NCBI RefSeq assembly: GCF_900489465.1
Contig: NZ_UEFQ01000028.1
Coordinates: forward strand, 153,182 to 217,181
Reading direction: 5' to 3'
DNA from: Aequorivita sp. CIP111184
GTDB taxonomy: Bacteria; Bacteroidota; Bacteroidia; Flavobacteriales; Flavobacteriaceae
Length of the DNA: 64,000 bases
Below, piece after piece: positions 41,714 to 51,447 of the stretch. The notes under the pieces are model-generated. The model worked only from the letters and a program-made list of their open reading frames with translations, had not been told where the DNA came from and made no database searches. A program made the translations under genes and the position numbers. The first letter of the stretch is position 1, and every line of letters begins with the position of its first letter.

Positions 41714-43057
41714 TTAAATCCCAGTATAGTTTCCAGGCGTGATGTTTCGCATTTCCTGTTTTACACTTTCCGGTATTTCCAAGGTTTCTATAAAGTTGGC
41801 AATTGAAGTTTGATTAATACGTTCATTAGTTCGTGTTAATCCCTTCAATGCCTCATAAGGATTTGGATAACCCTCTCTGCGAAGAATAGTTTGGATTGCT
41901 TCCGCTACAACGGCCCAATTGTTTTCAAGATCTTCAGCAAATTTTGATTCGTTCAGCACCAATTTATTCAAGCCTTTCAATGTTGAAGAAAAAGCGATAA
42001 GTGTATGCCCAATGGGAACCCCAATGTTTCGTAAAACCGTGCTGTCTGTAAGGTCTCTTTGCAATCTACTGATTGGTAGTTTTCCCGAAAAGTGTTCAAA
42101 AAGTGCGTTTGCAACGCCCAGATTTCCTTCACTGTTTTCAAAATCTATTGGGTTCACTTTGTGCGGCATGGCGCTGGAGCCTACTTCACCTTTTTTAATT
42201 TTTTGTTTGAAATAATCCATCGAAACATAAGTCCAAATGTCTCTGTCTAAATCAATCAAAATAGTATTGATCCTCTTTAAGCAGTCAAAAAGTGCAGCCA
42301 TATGGTCGTAATGCTCAATCTGCGTAGTAGGGAAGGAGTGGTGTAGCCCTAAAGTATTCTGAACAAAATGTTTTCCGAACGCTCTCCAATCTATATTGGG
42401 ATAAGCCACTTTATGCGCGTTAAAATTTCCCGTCGCGCCACCAAATTTCGCAGCACTTTTTATATTGTTCATCAAGTCAAACTGCTCCTCAATACGAACC
42501 ACAAATACGTCAATTTCCTTTCCCAAACGGGTTGGCGAAGCAGGCTGGCCATGTGTTCTGGCTAGCATAGCTATTTGTGCCCAATCTTCGGAAAGTTGCT
42601 TTAATTTATTTTTCACCTCCATTAAAAGCGGCACATAGACATTGTTGATGGCATCTTTCAGCGAAAGCGGAATCGCAGTATTATTTATATCCTGTGAAGT
42701 TAAACCGAAGTGGATAAACTCTTTGTATTTCTGAAGATTTAAATCTTCAAATTTTTCTTTTATAAAATATTCAACCGCCTTTACATCGTGATTGGTAACC
42801 TTTTCGGTCTCTTTGATTTTTACTGCATCCTGCACCGTAAATTCAAGATAAAGATCGCGCAAATCTGAAAAAAGATTTCTATCAAATTCCGCTAGCTGTG
42901 GCAGATCCAGCTCTACAAGGGCTATGAAGTATTCAATCTCCACCTGCACACGGTAACGTATAAGTGCTTCCTCGGAAAAATAAGGAATTAGGCTTGAAGT
43001 TTTTGATGCGTATCTGCCGTCTATAGGCGAAATGGCTTGTAAAGCGTTGGTGTACAT
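41714..43057 (-). CDS. purB: Adenylosuccinate lyase
   Basis: A 447-residue enzyme of purine synthesis that splits adenylosuccinate and SAICAR, releasing fumarate. The fumarase/aspartase superfamily signature GSSAMPHKVNP (with its catalytic serine loop) and the upstream TSQDINNTA and MLARTHGQPASPT segments are intact. Length normal. The gene is single, with 252 bases to the next small gene. Confidence 0.97.
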   Translation of the reverse strand: MYTNALQAISPIDGRYASKTSSLIPYFSEEALIRYRVQVEIEYFIALVELDLPQLAEFDRNLFSDLRDLYLEFTVQDAVKIKETEKVTNHDVKAVEYFIKEKFEDLNLQKYKEFIHFGLTSQDINNTAIPLSLKDAINNVYVPLLMEVKNKLKQLSEDWAQIAMLARTHGQPASPTRLGKEIDVFVVRIEEQFDLMNNIKSAAKFGGATGNFNAHKVAYPNIDWRAFGKHFVQNTLGLHHSFPTTQIEHYDHMAALFDCLKRINTILIDLDRDIWTYVSMDYFKQKIKKGEVGSSAMPHKVNPIDFENSEGNLGVANALFEHFSGKLPISRLQRDLTDSTVLRNIGVPIGHTLIAFSSTLKGLNKLVLNESKFAEDLENNWAVVAEAIQTILRREGYPNPYEALKGLTRTNERINQTSIANFIETLEIPESVKQEMRNITPGNYTGI

Positions 43058-43308
43058 GGTTCAAATTTTAAAAGTGCAAAGATATGAAACGCGATCGAGT
43101 TATACGGAAACGGTTTGATTATATAAACGGCAGCTTTTTTACAAGTTATTTTATGAAATTACTAAGGGATGTGACTTTATGATAATGAATAGTTAAATAA
43201 TTGCACTAATCTTTAAGTTTATGATTTTGTTAAGTGCAAAAGACTTATTTAAAAATTAGTTTTAATACTGAAAAGAAAAATGAATTATTAATTTAAACAA
43301 AACATGCT

Positions 43309-43425
43309 ATGAGTACAGAAAATCAAAACCAGCAAAGGAATCCTCAAAATCAACAACAAGATCAGCAACGGAATCCTCAAAACAAACCAAAGAACCAACG
43401 CAATCCTGAAGAGGAAGAAGAATAG
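43309..43425 (+). CDS. 38-aa Gln/Asn/Pro-rich low-complexity protein
   Basis: A 38-residue frame from ATG at 43309 to TAG at 43425. After MSTENQN it has three copies of a QRNP unit separated by Gln/Asn-rich spacers and ends in a run of five glutamates. There are no hydrophobic residues beyond the first few, so it should be disordered and soluble. A good terminator 45 bases later (43470-43506) supports expression as a short transcript. Function unknown; the repeated unit suggests selection on composition. Confidence 0.6.
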   Translation: MSTENQNQQRNPQNQQQDQQRNPQNKPKNQRNPEEEEE

Positions 43426-43469
43426 GCGTTAGAATTAGAAAAATGGGTACCCAGATTTAGGGTACTGCG

Positions 43470-43506
43470 AAACCCCTTAATCATCACAATGAGAAAGGGG
43501 TTTCTT
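43470..43506 (+). terminator. Intrinsic terminator after the 38-aa gene
   Basis: Stem AAACCCCTT (43470-43478) and AAGGGGTTT (43495-43503) followed by T-rich sequence. Confidence 0.8.
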
Positions 43507-43868
43507 ATTGTGGGGATATAAAAAAAAGTGGATTAGCGAATATATTAAATATTGTGCTTAATGAGCTAAGTTTATACCAATATTTGCTAATACACTTTGT
43601 TAATTTTCAATGATTTAGCACTAATTAGATAATTAAAACAATAGTGTGTGGATAATAGTGAAAATTTGAAAATTAGCATTGCAGTCGAATACTCGCAGTC
43701 TTTTCAACTACTAATTCCTTTTTAAGCTCGAAGCGGAGGCTTTTCTTATTTAAAAGATTATGAGATGCTTATGAAAAGTATTTGGGCTAAAGATTCAATC
43801 TTTTGAGTTAATCTTGGATAATTCCTTTTGCTAAATTAGCAACGCAAAGAATTGCTATGAAGAAGAGA
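43507..43868. other. Gene-free region
   Basis: About 360 bases of AT-rich sequence with no convincing reading frame, RNA or repeat. The palindrome GCTAAATTAGC sits near 43830. A strong terminator stem follows at 43869-43905, so a short rightward untranslated RNA cannot be excluded. Confidence 0.5.
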
Positions 43869-43905
43869 ACCCCGTCTGAAATATTTTCAGCGGGGTTTTT
43901 TTTAT
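43869..43905. terminator. Terminator of AraC gene (and any rightward RNA)
   Basis: Stem AACCCCG...CTGAAA/TTTCAG...CGGGGTT with one bulge and a long T-run. The AraC stop codon at 43902 lies in the T-run, so it works best for a rightward transcript. Confidence 0.75.
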
Positions 43906-44945
43906 TTGTTCTGGTGTTTTTTGCGAAAATGGGATGGTGAGATATCATACTTTTCCTTAAAAATTTTTGAAAAGTAACTCTTACTGCTCAGCCCAATAGC
44001 ATTTACAATTTCTGAAATGCTCAAATCCGTTTGGATTAAAAGGCTATAGGCTGTATCTAGACGCTTCTTTTGAACGTAGTTGTTCACGGTAGAACCGTAC
44101 AGTTTTTTAAAACCTTCCTGCAATTTGTTAATGTTGAGGCCCGCCTCCCTAGCCAGATTTTCCACTGTTGGTATTTGCGAAATGTTGTTCTCTATTAAAT
44201 TGGAGATGTGGTGAATCTGTTTCAGTTCAGATGAACGTAGCAAGGTTCTGCTGCCTTCATCCATTCTATCGTCTTGGTATTGTAGTATTTGATGCGTTAA
44301 AATTTGATAAGCCATGCCTTCTAAAAAGAGCTTGCGCATAAAATTTTCAGCAGCAAAGCCGGTCATTTCGTCCAAAATTCCAGAAATGTTTAGGCTGTAG
44401 TTTCCATTGTAATAAAAGGACCCGCTGGCCGTAATGTCCTTAAACAGCTGTTCCAGTTCTTCATCAAGGCTATTAATGTCGCACTCCATTTTTGTCTGAA
44501 ATTTCTCCCGATCAATCTCGAGACTGTTCACTTTTATTGTTTCGCCTGCCTTAAATCTTAATACGTGGCCGTTTTGTTTACTGCTGGCTACAATAGCGTT
44601 TTGGTATTGCTTAATTTCGTGCAGGTCGTCCTCGTTTTCAAAACGATGATGAAGGATTCCGCTAACGGTATAGAGGAATTTCAGCGGGTGAACATTGTTT
44701 ACAACAAAATGTATTTCCAGATCTTCATTAAATAGGCAATCGTATTGTAAGAGTCCCAAGCCACCTTCAAAGTTGATACCGCGGATGCTGCCTTCACCTA
44801 CTGATGGAGGAAGTTTGAGCAAATATTCGCCACAGTTTTCGGAATAGGGAATGTCGAAAACTTCTGCTATGTCCCTAATCACATCTTTAAGTGGAAGTGA
44901 GTTAACTTGAATGGAATTCATGAGGTTGTTGTTTTGCTCGACCAA
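43902..44945 (-). CDS. AraC-family transcriptional regulator
   Basis: A 347-residue regulator with a C-terminal double helix-turn-helix (residues 245-345): first helix pair VENLAREAGLNINKLQEGFKKLYGS in part, second ISEIVNAIGLSSKSYFSKIFK, and the PSHFRKKH end. The N-terminal 240 residues form a sensory domain with beta-rich segments but no recognised ligand motif. The true start could be the ATG eight codons later (44921). Target genes unknown; it is not adjacent to an obvious partner. Confidence 0.92.
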   Translation of the reverse strand: MVEQNNNLMNSIQVNSLPLKDVIRDIAEVFDIPYSENCGEYLLKLPPSVGEGSIRGINFEGGLGLLQYDCLFNEDLEIHFVVNNVHPLKFLYTVSGILHHRFENEDDLHEIKQYQNAIVASSKQNGHVLRFKAGETIKVNSLEIDREKFQTKMECDINSLDEELEQLFKDITASGSFYYNGNYSLNISGILDEMTGFAAENFMRKLFLEGMAYQILTHQILQYQDDRMDEGSRTLLRSSELKQIHHISNLIENNISQIPTVENLAREAGLNINKLQEGFKKLYGSTVNNYVQKKRLDTAYSLLIQTDLSISEIVNAIGLSSKSYFSKIFKEKYDISPSHFRKKHQNK

Positions 44946-45061
44946 AATACTACATTGCTTTGAAACACATTACTACAGATACTTTATTTTGTTTAACTGG
45001 AATGTAGTTTTTTTGTAGCATATTGCTTTATAGTATTTTAAACGAATCGTTTTAATAAAAT

Positions 45062-45091
45062 AACCGCCTAAAAATATGTTTTTAGGCGGTT
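45062..45091. terminator. Hairpin 3' of DUF1328-like gene
   Basis: Perfect 13-base-pair stem AACCGCCTAAAAA/TTTTTAGGCGGTT around a TATG loop, 24 bases beyond the leftward gene's stop. Few T residues follow on that strand, so it may stabilise mRNA instead of stopping transcription. Confidence 0.65.
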
Positions 45092-45115
45092 TGCTTTATT
45101 TCTTAAAGTAAAATC

Positions 45116-45292
45116 TTACTCATAATATCTTTTGCGCTTTCTCCGCATTTGTCTAAAGATTGAAAGCAACAGGCAAGCGCTCAAAACGTAGAAAGCTGTT
45201 TTGGCGGGTTCTATTGGGCCAAATCCCAAGCCTAAAAAACCCAGGACGGCGGCAACTACTGTAAGAAACAGAAAAAGTATAGTCCAGATCAT
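45116..45292 (-). CDS. DUF1328-like small membrane protein (58 aa)
   Basis: A 58-residue frame with two hydrophobic helices (residues 2-24 and 31-46) and a basic C-terminal end (RQMRRKRKRYYE). The Gly-rich turn GFLGLGFGP between the helices resembles the DUF1328/YtjA group of small envelope proteins, often stress-linked. A hairpin at 45062-45091 follows. Confidence 0.65.
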   Translation of the reverse strand: MIWTILFLFLTVVAAVLGFLGLGFGPIEPAKTAFYVLSACLLLSIFRQMRRKRKRYYE

Positions 45293-45439
45293 AATAAAGA
45301 GTGTATAGGTTTGTAAAATCTTATGAATCAGGTTGTAAAGATATTATATTGTTAAATTTTTAACTAATGAAATCCGAAGATTTTTTAACGCATTTAATTA
45401 AAAGCTTTTTGTGCTAATGCTCTTAAAAAATATTATGTA

Positions 45440-45697
45440 GTGACGCTTTTTACTGAAATACTATTAATAGGCTGTAGAGGTAGTGATGATTCAGAACCAA
45501 CCGAAGTTCCGATTAACAATGCTTTTACCGCAACATTTGCAGAAGCTTGCATAACAATTTATGACGCTATTATTGCTAAGTTTTTCAACCAAAATTTCCC
45601 CATCAAGGCTTGTAAAGAACATATTAATTTTGGAAGGAAAGGAAGTAGTAATTTTTTTTCTGTTATCCAAATATTTTTAGAAGGGTTGCTTTTTTGA
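45440..45697 (+). pseudogene. Possible lipoprotein remnant
   Basis: An 85-codon frame whose start looks like a lipobox (LLIGC) followed by an acidic SDDSEPTEV stretch, as in surface lipoproteins. The rest is not like a folded domain, and the last 35 bases overlap the end of the antisense response-regulator gene. It is either a decayed gene or chance. Confidence 0.22.
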
Positions 45698-46061
45698 GCG
45701 GCTTTTCTATAAAATCAATAACTAAGGGATTTTCTTTTGCACGGTTAATGTCCTTTGGTTCAACGGAGGATGAGAGTATGTAAATATCGTACTGCTCTTT
45801 TATTGAGGTATCAAAAAGCTCAAACTTTTCGAGGTATTCCCACCCTGAAAGTGTAGGCATATTAATATCGAGAAATAGTATTGTTTTTCCATCGGGAGGA
45901 TTATAGCAGGGTTCATATTTCATAAATTCCAATCCATCTTCGGGAACAGTAAACGCGTTAATTTGCACTAAGTCAAATGACTTTTTTAAAATCATTTTAG
46001 TGAGAGAATTATTTAGTGGGTCATCGTCAACGAGAAGGAACCGTTTTTTTATTTGTGCCAT
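45663..46061 (-). CDS. Single-domain response regulator
   Basis: A 132-residue receiver domain with no output domain. The acidic pocket Asp12-Asp14, the phosphoacceptor Asp65 (ILFLDINMP) and the conserved lysine near residue 118 (IEKPL) are all present. It lies 12 bases after the stop of the ten-PAS kinase, so it is probably its partner and works through protein contact, like CheY-type regulators. Confidence 0.9.
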   Translation of the reverse strand: MAQIKKRFLLVDDDPLNNSLTKMILKKSFDLVQINAFTVPEDGLEFMKYEPCYNPPDGKTILFLDINMPTLSGWEYLEKFELFDTSIKEQYDIYILSSSVEPKDINRAKENPLVIDFIEKPLKKATLLKIFG

Positions 46062-46073
46062 TTTGTTTCAGAT

Positions 46074-49000
46074 TTAAATCTCAAATTCTATTGTAAATTT
46101 TGTTCCTTTATTGAGTTCGCTTGCAATAGCTATTTTTCCACCGAGCAACTCTACTTGAGTTTTCACCATAAATAGCCCCATGCCCTTTCCTTCAACATGG
46201 GAATGGAAGCGATTATAAAGCCCGAAAATTTTATCTTCTTTGGTTGTCATATCCATACCCAAACCATTATCTATAAATATAAGGATTATTTTTCCGTTTT
46301 CTTTTTTACTTTTTATTTCGATGAGTGGCGGTACGTTTGGCATACCGTATTTAATGCTATTGCTAATTAGGTTATAGAAGATGCTATATATATAAATTTT
46401 GAGTGAATAAATTTCGGCTACATCTGAAAAGTCGGATATAATGCGTACGCGATGTTTGTCAATAAGATTGGCTATGCTCATCTTGATATCATTCACAAGT
46501 TTAGAAAAGATAACGGGTTCCTTTTTTTCGTGAACTTCTTGTTTGCTCTGCAAAATAGTATTGATATCTTTGATAACGGCATCGAGTCCTGTTACAGATG
46601 CCGAAAGTCCTTGTAGAGATTCTTTTTGCTCCTGCGGGGTGAGTGTTTCATCCTCTAAAATTTCTGCGAAACCTATAATGTTGGCCGTTGGTGCACGAAG
46701 GTTGTGCGATACCATATATGAAAACTGCTCCAGATCGCTATTGCGTTGAACAATATCAGAAATCATTTTTGCGCGTTCATTCTCTGCTTTTTTTTCTTTC
46801 GTCAGATCTCTTAATATACCGTGAATGAAAAGAGGATTGCGATGGGAGTCAAACTCAAACTTCCATTTGGATAATGCGTATCCTGATTCACCGTTTTTTC
46901 TTATAAAACGAAACTGAAATGATGAATCTGCATATATGGAGAGCGCTTCCTCCATAGTGCTGACCGCCATAGCCCTGTCATCGGGATGTACAAACAACAT
47001 GAAGGCTTCACGAGAGGGTATTACCTCTTCAGTTACCCCTAAAATTCTATAAAATTCATCAGACCAACTTTGTTTATTAGTTACCATATCTACTTCATAA
47101 CTACCCACCTGAGCTATGCGTTGTGCAACTTTTAGTTTCGCTTCGCTTCTTATGACTTTGTCTGCTGCTTTTTTACTTTCCGTGATATCCTGGCAAGTAC
47201 CAGCTGCAACCATAGGCGAACCCTTTTCATCCTTGGTAACGCTCCAATTTTCTTCTACCCATTTTTCGATGCCTTGCAAGGTTATAATGCGGTGTTCTAT
47301 TGAACTAGAACCGCTCTTGTTTAGTGAATCCTTAAAGGCTTTATCTATCATCTTCCTGTCTTCAGGATGAACAAAACTTTGAATGGGTAAATAGGATGGT
47401 TCAAAATTATTAGGATCCGTTCCATAAAGACGGTACATTTCTTCTGACCAGTTTACTTGCCACGTTTGCAAATCTGTTTCCCAATTACCTACTTTGGCAA
47501 CTGACTGTGCTGTAATGAGACGTGTTCTTTCTATCTCTAATTCGGTAGCAAGTTTACGGTACTTCTGCTCGCTTTCCCTAATTTTTGTTTCAGCATTTTT
47601 GCGATCCGTAATGTCTTGGAAACTTCCATGTATCTTTATACATTTCTCGTTTAAAAAATTTCCTTCGCCTATTGTACGTACCCATTTCTCGTTTCCTTTA
47701 AAAGTGATTATCTTCAATTCTTCATCCCATGGCGTGCCATTTTCTATACAATCTTGTACTTTTTGACTAATGGTATCTCTATGAATACCTTCCTTAAAAT
47801 AACTTATGCCCTCACCTAACTGCGGAACATAATCTTTATCAACTTCACGAATTTCCTTTGTAATGTCTGACCAATAAACACTTTCCGTTACCACATCAAT
47901 TTCCCAGCTGCCAACTACTGCAAGCCTGTTTGATTTTTCTAAAAGGACTTCTAAATGATTTTTTTCGGTAATATCTGAAACCATTCCTAAAGTACCTTTA
48001 TAATTCCCTGATTTATTAAAAATGGGATTGGCAGATATGTTAGTGAGAACATGTTTTCCATTTTTAGATATAAAACCAAGCTCATAGTTTTCAGCTATTC
48101 CTTTTTTTCTTCTTTCTAAAGCCATCAAAAACTTTTCCTTTCCATTCACATCCATAAAAGAAAAAGGTTCTTTACCCAATATTTCTTCTTCAGTGTATTC
48201 AAGTATCTCGCATATTCTTTTATTTACAAAAATTATCTTGCCGTTTTCATCGAGTTGCCAAATTCCCTCTTGCGCTGTTTCTACAATGTGGCGATATTGC
48301 TTTTCACTTTTTTCTATTACTTTACGGGATATTATTTGTTCAGTAATGTTATTTAGAAAAAAGGAAACGCCTTCAATTTCTCCTTCACCATTTCTGTAAG
48401 CCTGATAGACGAAGTTTATATAGAAATTAGTCAATTCACCTTTTCCTTCCGTATCTACCTTAACTAATTTCTCCGTGCCGGTGTACGATTCGCCGGTCTG
48501 GTATACCTGATCTAACATGCTAACAAAGCCTTGTTCTTTTACTTCCGGAAGCACTTCTGCCACTGTCTTTCCTATAATATCTTTTTTGCCGATCAATTGT
48601 AAATACAGGGGGTTGGCCATTTCGAAAACATGATTGGCACCCTTTAACATACCAATAGCCGATGGTGCTTTTAAAAACATATCGTAAAACTGGTCCCTTT
48701 GATTTTCTGTGGCTTTTTCCAGATTCTTTTTCTCGGTTACATCTTTAGCAATGCAAAACATTAATTGGAGCTTTTCATCCCAGTTGACGGACCATAGTAT
48801 TGGAACCACTTTTCCGTTTTTGTGCACATATCTGTTTTCAAAGAGTGGCATCTGGATTCCCCTAGCTATTTTTTCAGCCGCCTTGGTTGTAATATCTAAA
48901 TCTTCAGCATACACAAGATTCATAAATTTTGTACCAATAAGCGCTTCAGGTGCGTAACCCCAAACTTGCTGTGATGCAGCGCTGACATTTACAAACTCGC

Positions 49001-51026
49001 CATCAGCATTTATCGTACAAATAACATCTAATGAGGAATCTAGTATTTTATGAAGTTCAGCAACCGCTTTTTCTAACTCATTTGAAGTAGCATTAAGTTT
49101 ATTCTCTGCTGTTTTGCGCTCTGTTATATCCTGGCAGGTTCCAACTGCACGAACAGGTTGCCCTTGTGCATCTCGGAAAATTTTCCATCTTTCACATACA
49201 TGCTTCAACCCGCCATTTGTTGTAATTATCCTGTGCTCAAAAGAAGTTATGGTGTGACTATTTAATGAATTTTCTAATGCAGCGTTTAGATTATTACGTT
49301 CATCTTGAGGTATAAAAGAAAGAAAGGCTTCATGGGTAACTTGAAATTTTTGGGGATCGGTTTCAAAAATATGGTGTGTTTCATCTGACCATACTATACT
49401 AAAGGTTTGCAGGTCTGTTTCCCAACTTCCAATTTTAGTAACAGCTTGCGCTTCATTTAATCTTGATTCACTCTTTTGTAGTTTTTGTTCGGCTATTTTT
49501 CGTTGAGTAATATTTTGGTGTGAGACCACTACCTTAGAATCATCTTCACCAAATTTAGTGACGGAAAGATTAAACCATCGTTGCTCTGTTAAAGAATGAC
49601 AGGGATATTCCATTTCGAACTTTTCCTCTTCCTTTTTTAAAACAGATTGAATACCGGATAATGATTCTGCTGCATCACTATCTCCATTTTCTATGGATCG
49701 TTTACAAACATCAAAGTAATTGCTACCTATAGAAACACGTGAAAGCCTTGTTTCTCCATTTTCCTTTGCAAAATCATCCCAGGCTTTGTTAACGGATATA
49801 ATATTTCCATCTTCATTAATAACAGCTATCTGCGAACCGAGGGAAGAAAGCACACCTTTATTGAATGTTTCACTTTCTATTAAAAGTTGTTCTGCAAGTT
49901 TTCTTTCACTTATATCCCGAACTATCATTGAAGTTCTTTCCTCGCCATTAGCATTTTTATAAACAACAGAAGTAAACTCACCTGGAAATGTCTCCCCATT
50001 TTTACGAATTGCTGTAACCTCAGCTTTTACCTTACCTGTACGCTGGCGTTCTTCAAGAGCTGCAGACAGTCGAGGGTCTGTGGTATCTACTAAACCAAAT
50101 CTACCTGCTTCGCAAATTTCTTTCTCACTCATCCCAAACATAGTACAGGCAGCAGGATTTGCCGCAAGTATTTTTCCATCAGTTACTGTAAGGAGTATGG
50201 CATCCAAACTGTTCTCAAAAAGTGAATGATACTTCTCCTCGCTGTTATATAAGATTTGTTCTGCCTGTTTTCTGTCAGTAATATCAGAGACGATCTTCGC
50301 TGCTCCAATAATTTTCCCGTTGTTGTCTTTAATCGGGGAGATCGTGAGCGAAACATCTACTCTTGTTCCATTTTTTGTAAGCCCTACGGTTTCAAAATGC
50401 TGTACAGATTCTCCTCTTTTTATGCTTTCGATAAATTCCGATTCTTCCTGCAAACAGTCAGGTGGAATAATTATGGAGATGTTTTTGCCAAGGGTTTCTG
50501 CTGCTGAATAACCAAAAAGCTTTTCTGCGCCAATGTTCCAACTGCTAATTATTCCATCCAATGTTTTGCTAATAATGCCATCATTAGAAGCATTAACGAT
50601 AGCAGCAAGATGTGCATGGTCATCAATCATGCGCTCACGTTCTTTTTCACAGCTAAATTTCTCAATTGCATTCAGTACCGCCTGAGGCAAGCGATGCAAG
50701 CGGTCTTTGGGGATATAATCATCAGCCCCAGCTTTCATTACTTCCACAGCATATTCATCTGATACAGTTGCTGTAACCAGTATGAAAGGAATTTTTAAAT
50801 CTTGTAGTTTCAATATCCTTATTGCTTCAAATGAATCAAAGGAAGTAAGGGTATGGTCTGCTAAAATGATGTCTGGAGCAAATTCTTTGAGTGCCTTTAC
50901 AAAGGCTGTTTTAGTGCCAACAACCAATTTCTCAAATTGAATATTTCCTTTTTTCAATTCGCTTTCTACTAATTCAGCATCAGTAGGCGAATCTTCAAGG
51001 TGGAGTATTTTTAATTTAGTGTTCAA
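46074..51026 (-). CDS. Multi-PAS sensor histidine kinase with N-terminal receiver
   Basis: A 1650-residue cytosolic kinase. Residues 1-125 are a receiver domain with phosphoacceptor Asp57. Ten PAS-type sensor units follow (about residues 135-255, 262-377, 385-513, 520-643, 655-770, 776-900, 905-1025, 1030-1145, 1165-1288, 1293-1415), each ending with a DIT/DLT-ERK type motif. The dimerisation domain has the phospho-acceptor His1441 (SHNLRAP), and the ATPase domain has NLISNSIKYG, DNGLGMD and GKGMGLFMVK. No membrane segments are seen, so it senses internal signals. It is followed by its likely receiver partner. Confidence 0.95.
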   Translation of the reverse strand: MNTKLKILHLEDSPTDAELVESELKKGNIQFEKLVVGTKTAFVKALKEFAPDIILADHTLTSFDSFEAIRILKLQDLKIPFILVTATVSDEYAVEVMKAGADDYIPKDRLHRLPQAVLNAIEKFSCEKERERMIDDHAHLAAIVNASNDGIISKTLDGIISSWNIGAEKLFGYSAAETLGKNISIIIPPDCLQEESEFIESIKRGESVQHFETVGLTKNGTRVDVSLTISPIKDNNGKIIGAAKIVSDITDRKQAEQILYNSEEKYHSLFENSLDAILLTVTDGKILAANPAACTMFGMSEKEICEAGRFGLVDTTDPRLSAALEERQRTGKVKAEVTAIRKNGETFPGEFTSVVYKNANGEERTSMIVRDISERKLAEQLLIESETFNKGVLSSLGSQIAVINEDGNIISVNKAWDDFAKENGETRLSRVSIGSNYFDVCKRSIENGDSDAAESLSGIQSVLKKEEEKFEMEYPCHSLTEQRWFNLSVTKFGEDDSKVVVSHQNITQRKIAEQKLQKSESRLNEAQAVTKIGSWETDLQTFSIVWSDETHHIFETDPQKFQVTHEAFLSFIPQDERNNLNAALENSLNSHTITSFEHRIITTNGGLKHVCERWKIFRDAQGQPVRAVGTCQDITERKTAENKLNATSNELEKAVAELHKILDSSLDVICTINADGEFVNVSAASQQVWGYAPEALIGTKFMNLVYAEDLDITTKAAEKIARGIQMPLFENRYVHKNGKVVPILWSVNWDEKLQLMFCIAKDVTEKKNLEKATENQRDQFYDMFLKAPSAIGMLKGANHVFEMANPLYLQLIGKKDIIGKTVAEVLPEVKEQGFVSMLDQVYQTGESYTGTEKLVKVDTEGKGELTNFYINFVYQAYRNGEGEIEGVSFFLNNITEQIISRKVIEKSEKQYRHIVETAQEGIWQLDENGKIIFVNKRICEILEYTEEEILGKEPFSFMDVNGKEKFLMALERRKKGIAENYELGFISKNGKHVLTNISANPIFNKSGNYKGTLGMVSDITEKNHLEVLLEKSNRLAVVGSWEIDVVTESVYWSDITKEIREVDKDYVPQLGEGISYFKEGIHRDTISQKVQDCIENGTPWDEELKIITFKGNEKWVRTIGEGNFLNEKCIKIHGSFQDITDRKNAETKIRESEQKYRKLATELEIERTRLITAQSVAKVGNWETDLQTWQVNWSEEMYRLYGTDPNNFEPSYLPIQSFVHPEDRKMIDKAFKDSLNKSGSSSIEHRIITLQGIEKWVEENWSVTKDEKGSPMVAAGTCQDITESKKAADKVIRSEAKLKVAQRIAQVGSYEVDMVTNKQSWSDEFYRILGVTEEVIPSREAFMLFVHPDDRAMAVSTMEEALSIYADSSFQFRFIRKNGESGYALSKWKFEFDSHRNPLFIHGILRDLTKEKKAENERAKMISDIVQRNSDLEQFSYMVSHNLRAPTANIIGFAEILEDETLTPQEQKESLQGLSASVTGLDAVIKDINTILQSKQEVHEKKEPVIFSKLVNDIKMSIANLIDKHRVRIISDFSDVAEIYSLKIYIYSIFYNLISNSIKYGMPNVPPLIEIKSKKENGKIILIFIDNGLGMDMTTKEDKIFGLYNRFHSHVEGKGMGLFMVKTQVELLGGKIAIASELNKGTKFTIEFEI

Positions 51027-51447
51027 TTTGTCGGGGATGTTGTTTGCTTTTTTAAACTGGAGGTTGATTCTTCAACAGCCAATAAAAACCAAGGTCTATA
51101 ACGGTTTTCTAAATTCATCAAATTCAAGCGGCTTTAATATATAGTTGTTTGCACCAAGCGAATAGGCGCGTTCCTTACCATATATAGATATAGATAAACC
51201 ATCTGTATAGAGCTTTTCTTTTTCATCAATCAGCAAATGTAAGAAAACAATCCTTTTTCCTACAAGTTAAATTTTGTCCCCAACCAATCTTTCAAAATCT
51301 TGAGCTTGAATCTGTTAAAAACAGCATTCCGACAAATAAGATTCCTCCTAATTTCATTTTCTTGAATATTGCATAACTATTATAATTATACAGAAAGTTC
51401 CTATATAAAACTCAAACAGTATGCTGACACCAAAAAAATAATTTTCT
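51027..51447. other. Region between kinase and acetyl-CoA synthetase genes
   Basis: No intact gene. It holds a decayed response-regulator end at 51096-51266 and, further upstream on the same strand, a short frame with a signal-like start at about 51359, neither complete. Confidence 0.5.
51096..51266 (-). pseudogene. Response-regulator remnant (C-terminal part)
   Basis: Fifty-six codons open from a TAA at 51267-51269 to a TAG at 51096. The last 27 residues (KERAYSLGANNYILKPLEFD and onward) are an unmistakable receiver-domain end, with the conserved lysine-proline and the Gly-Ala-Asn-Asn-Tyr loop. The part before it has lost the phosphoacceptor region and no start codon precedes it. It lies just upstream of the ten-PAS kinase on the same strand, so it may be a lost second regulator of that system. 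Confidence 0.6.

Noticed and set aside
43769..43804. Eleven-codon frame in the gene-free stretch before the AraC gene
   Set aside because: No supporting features; chance frame in AT-rich DNA.
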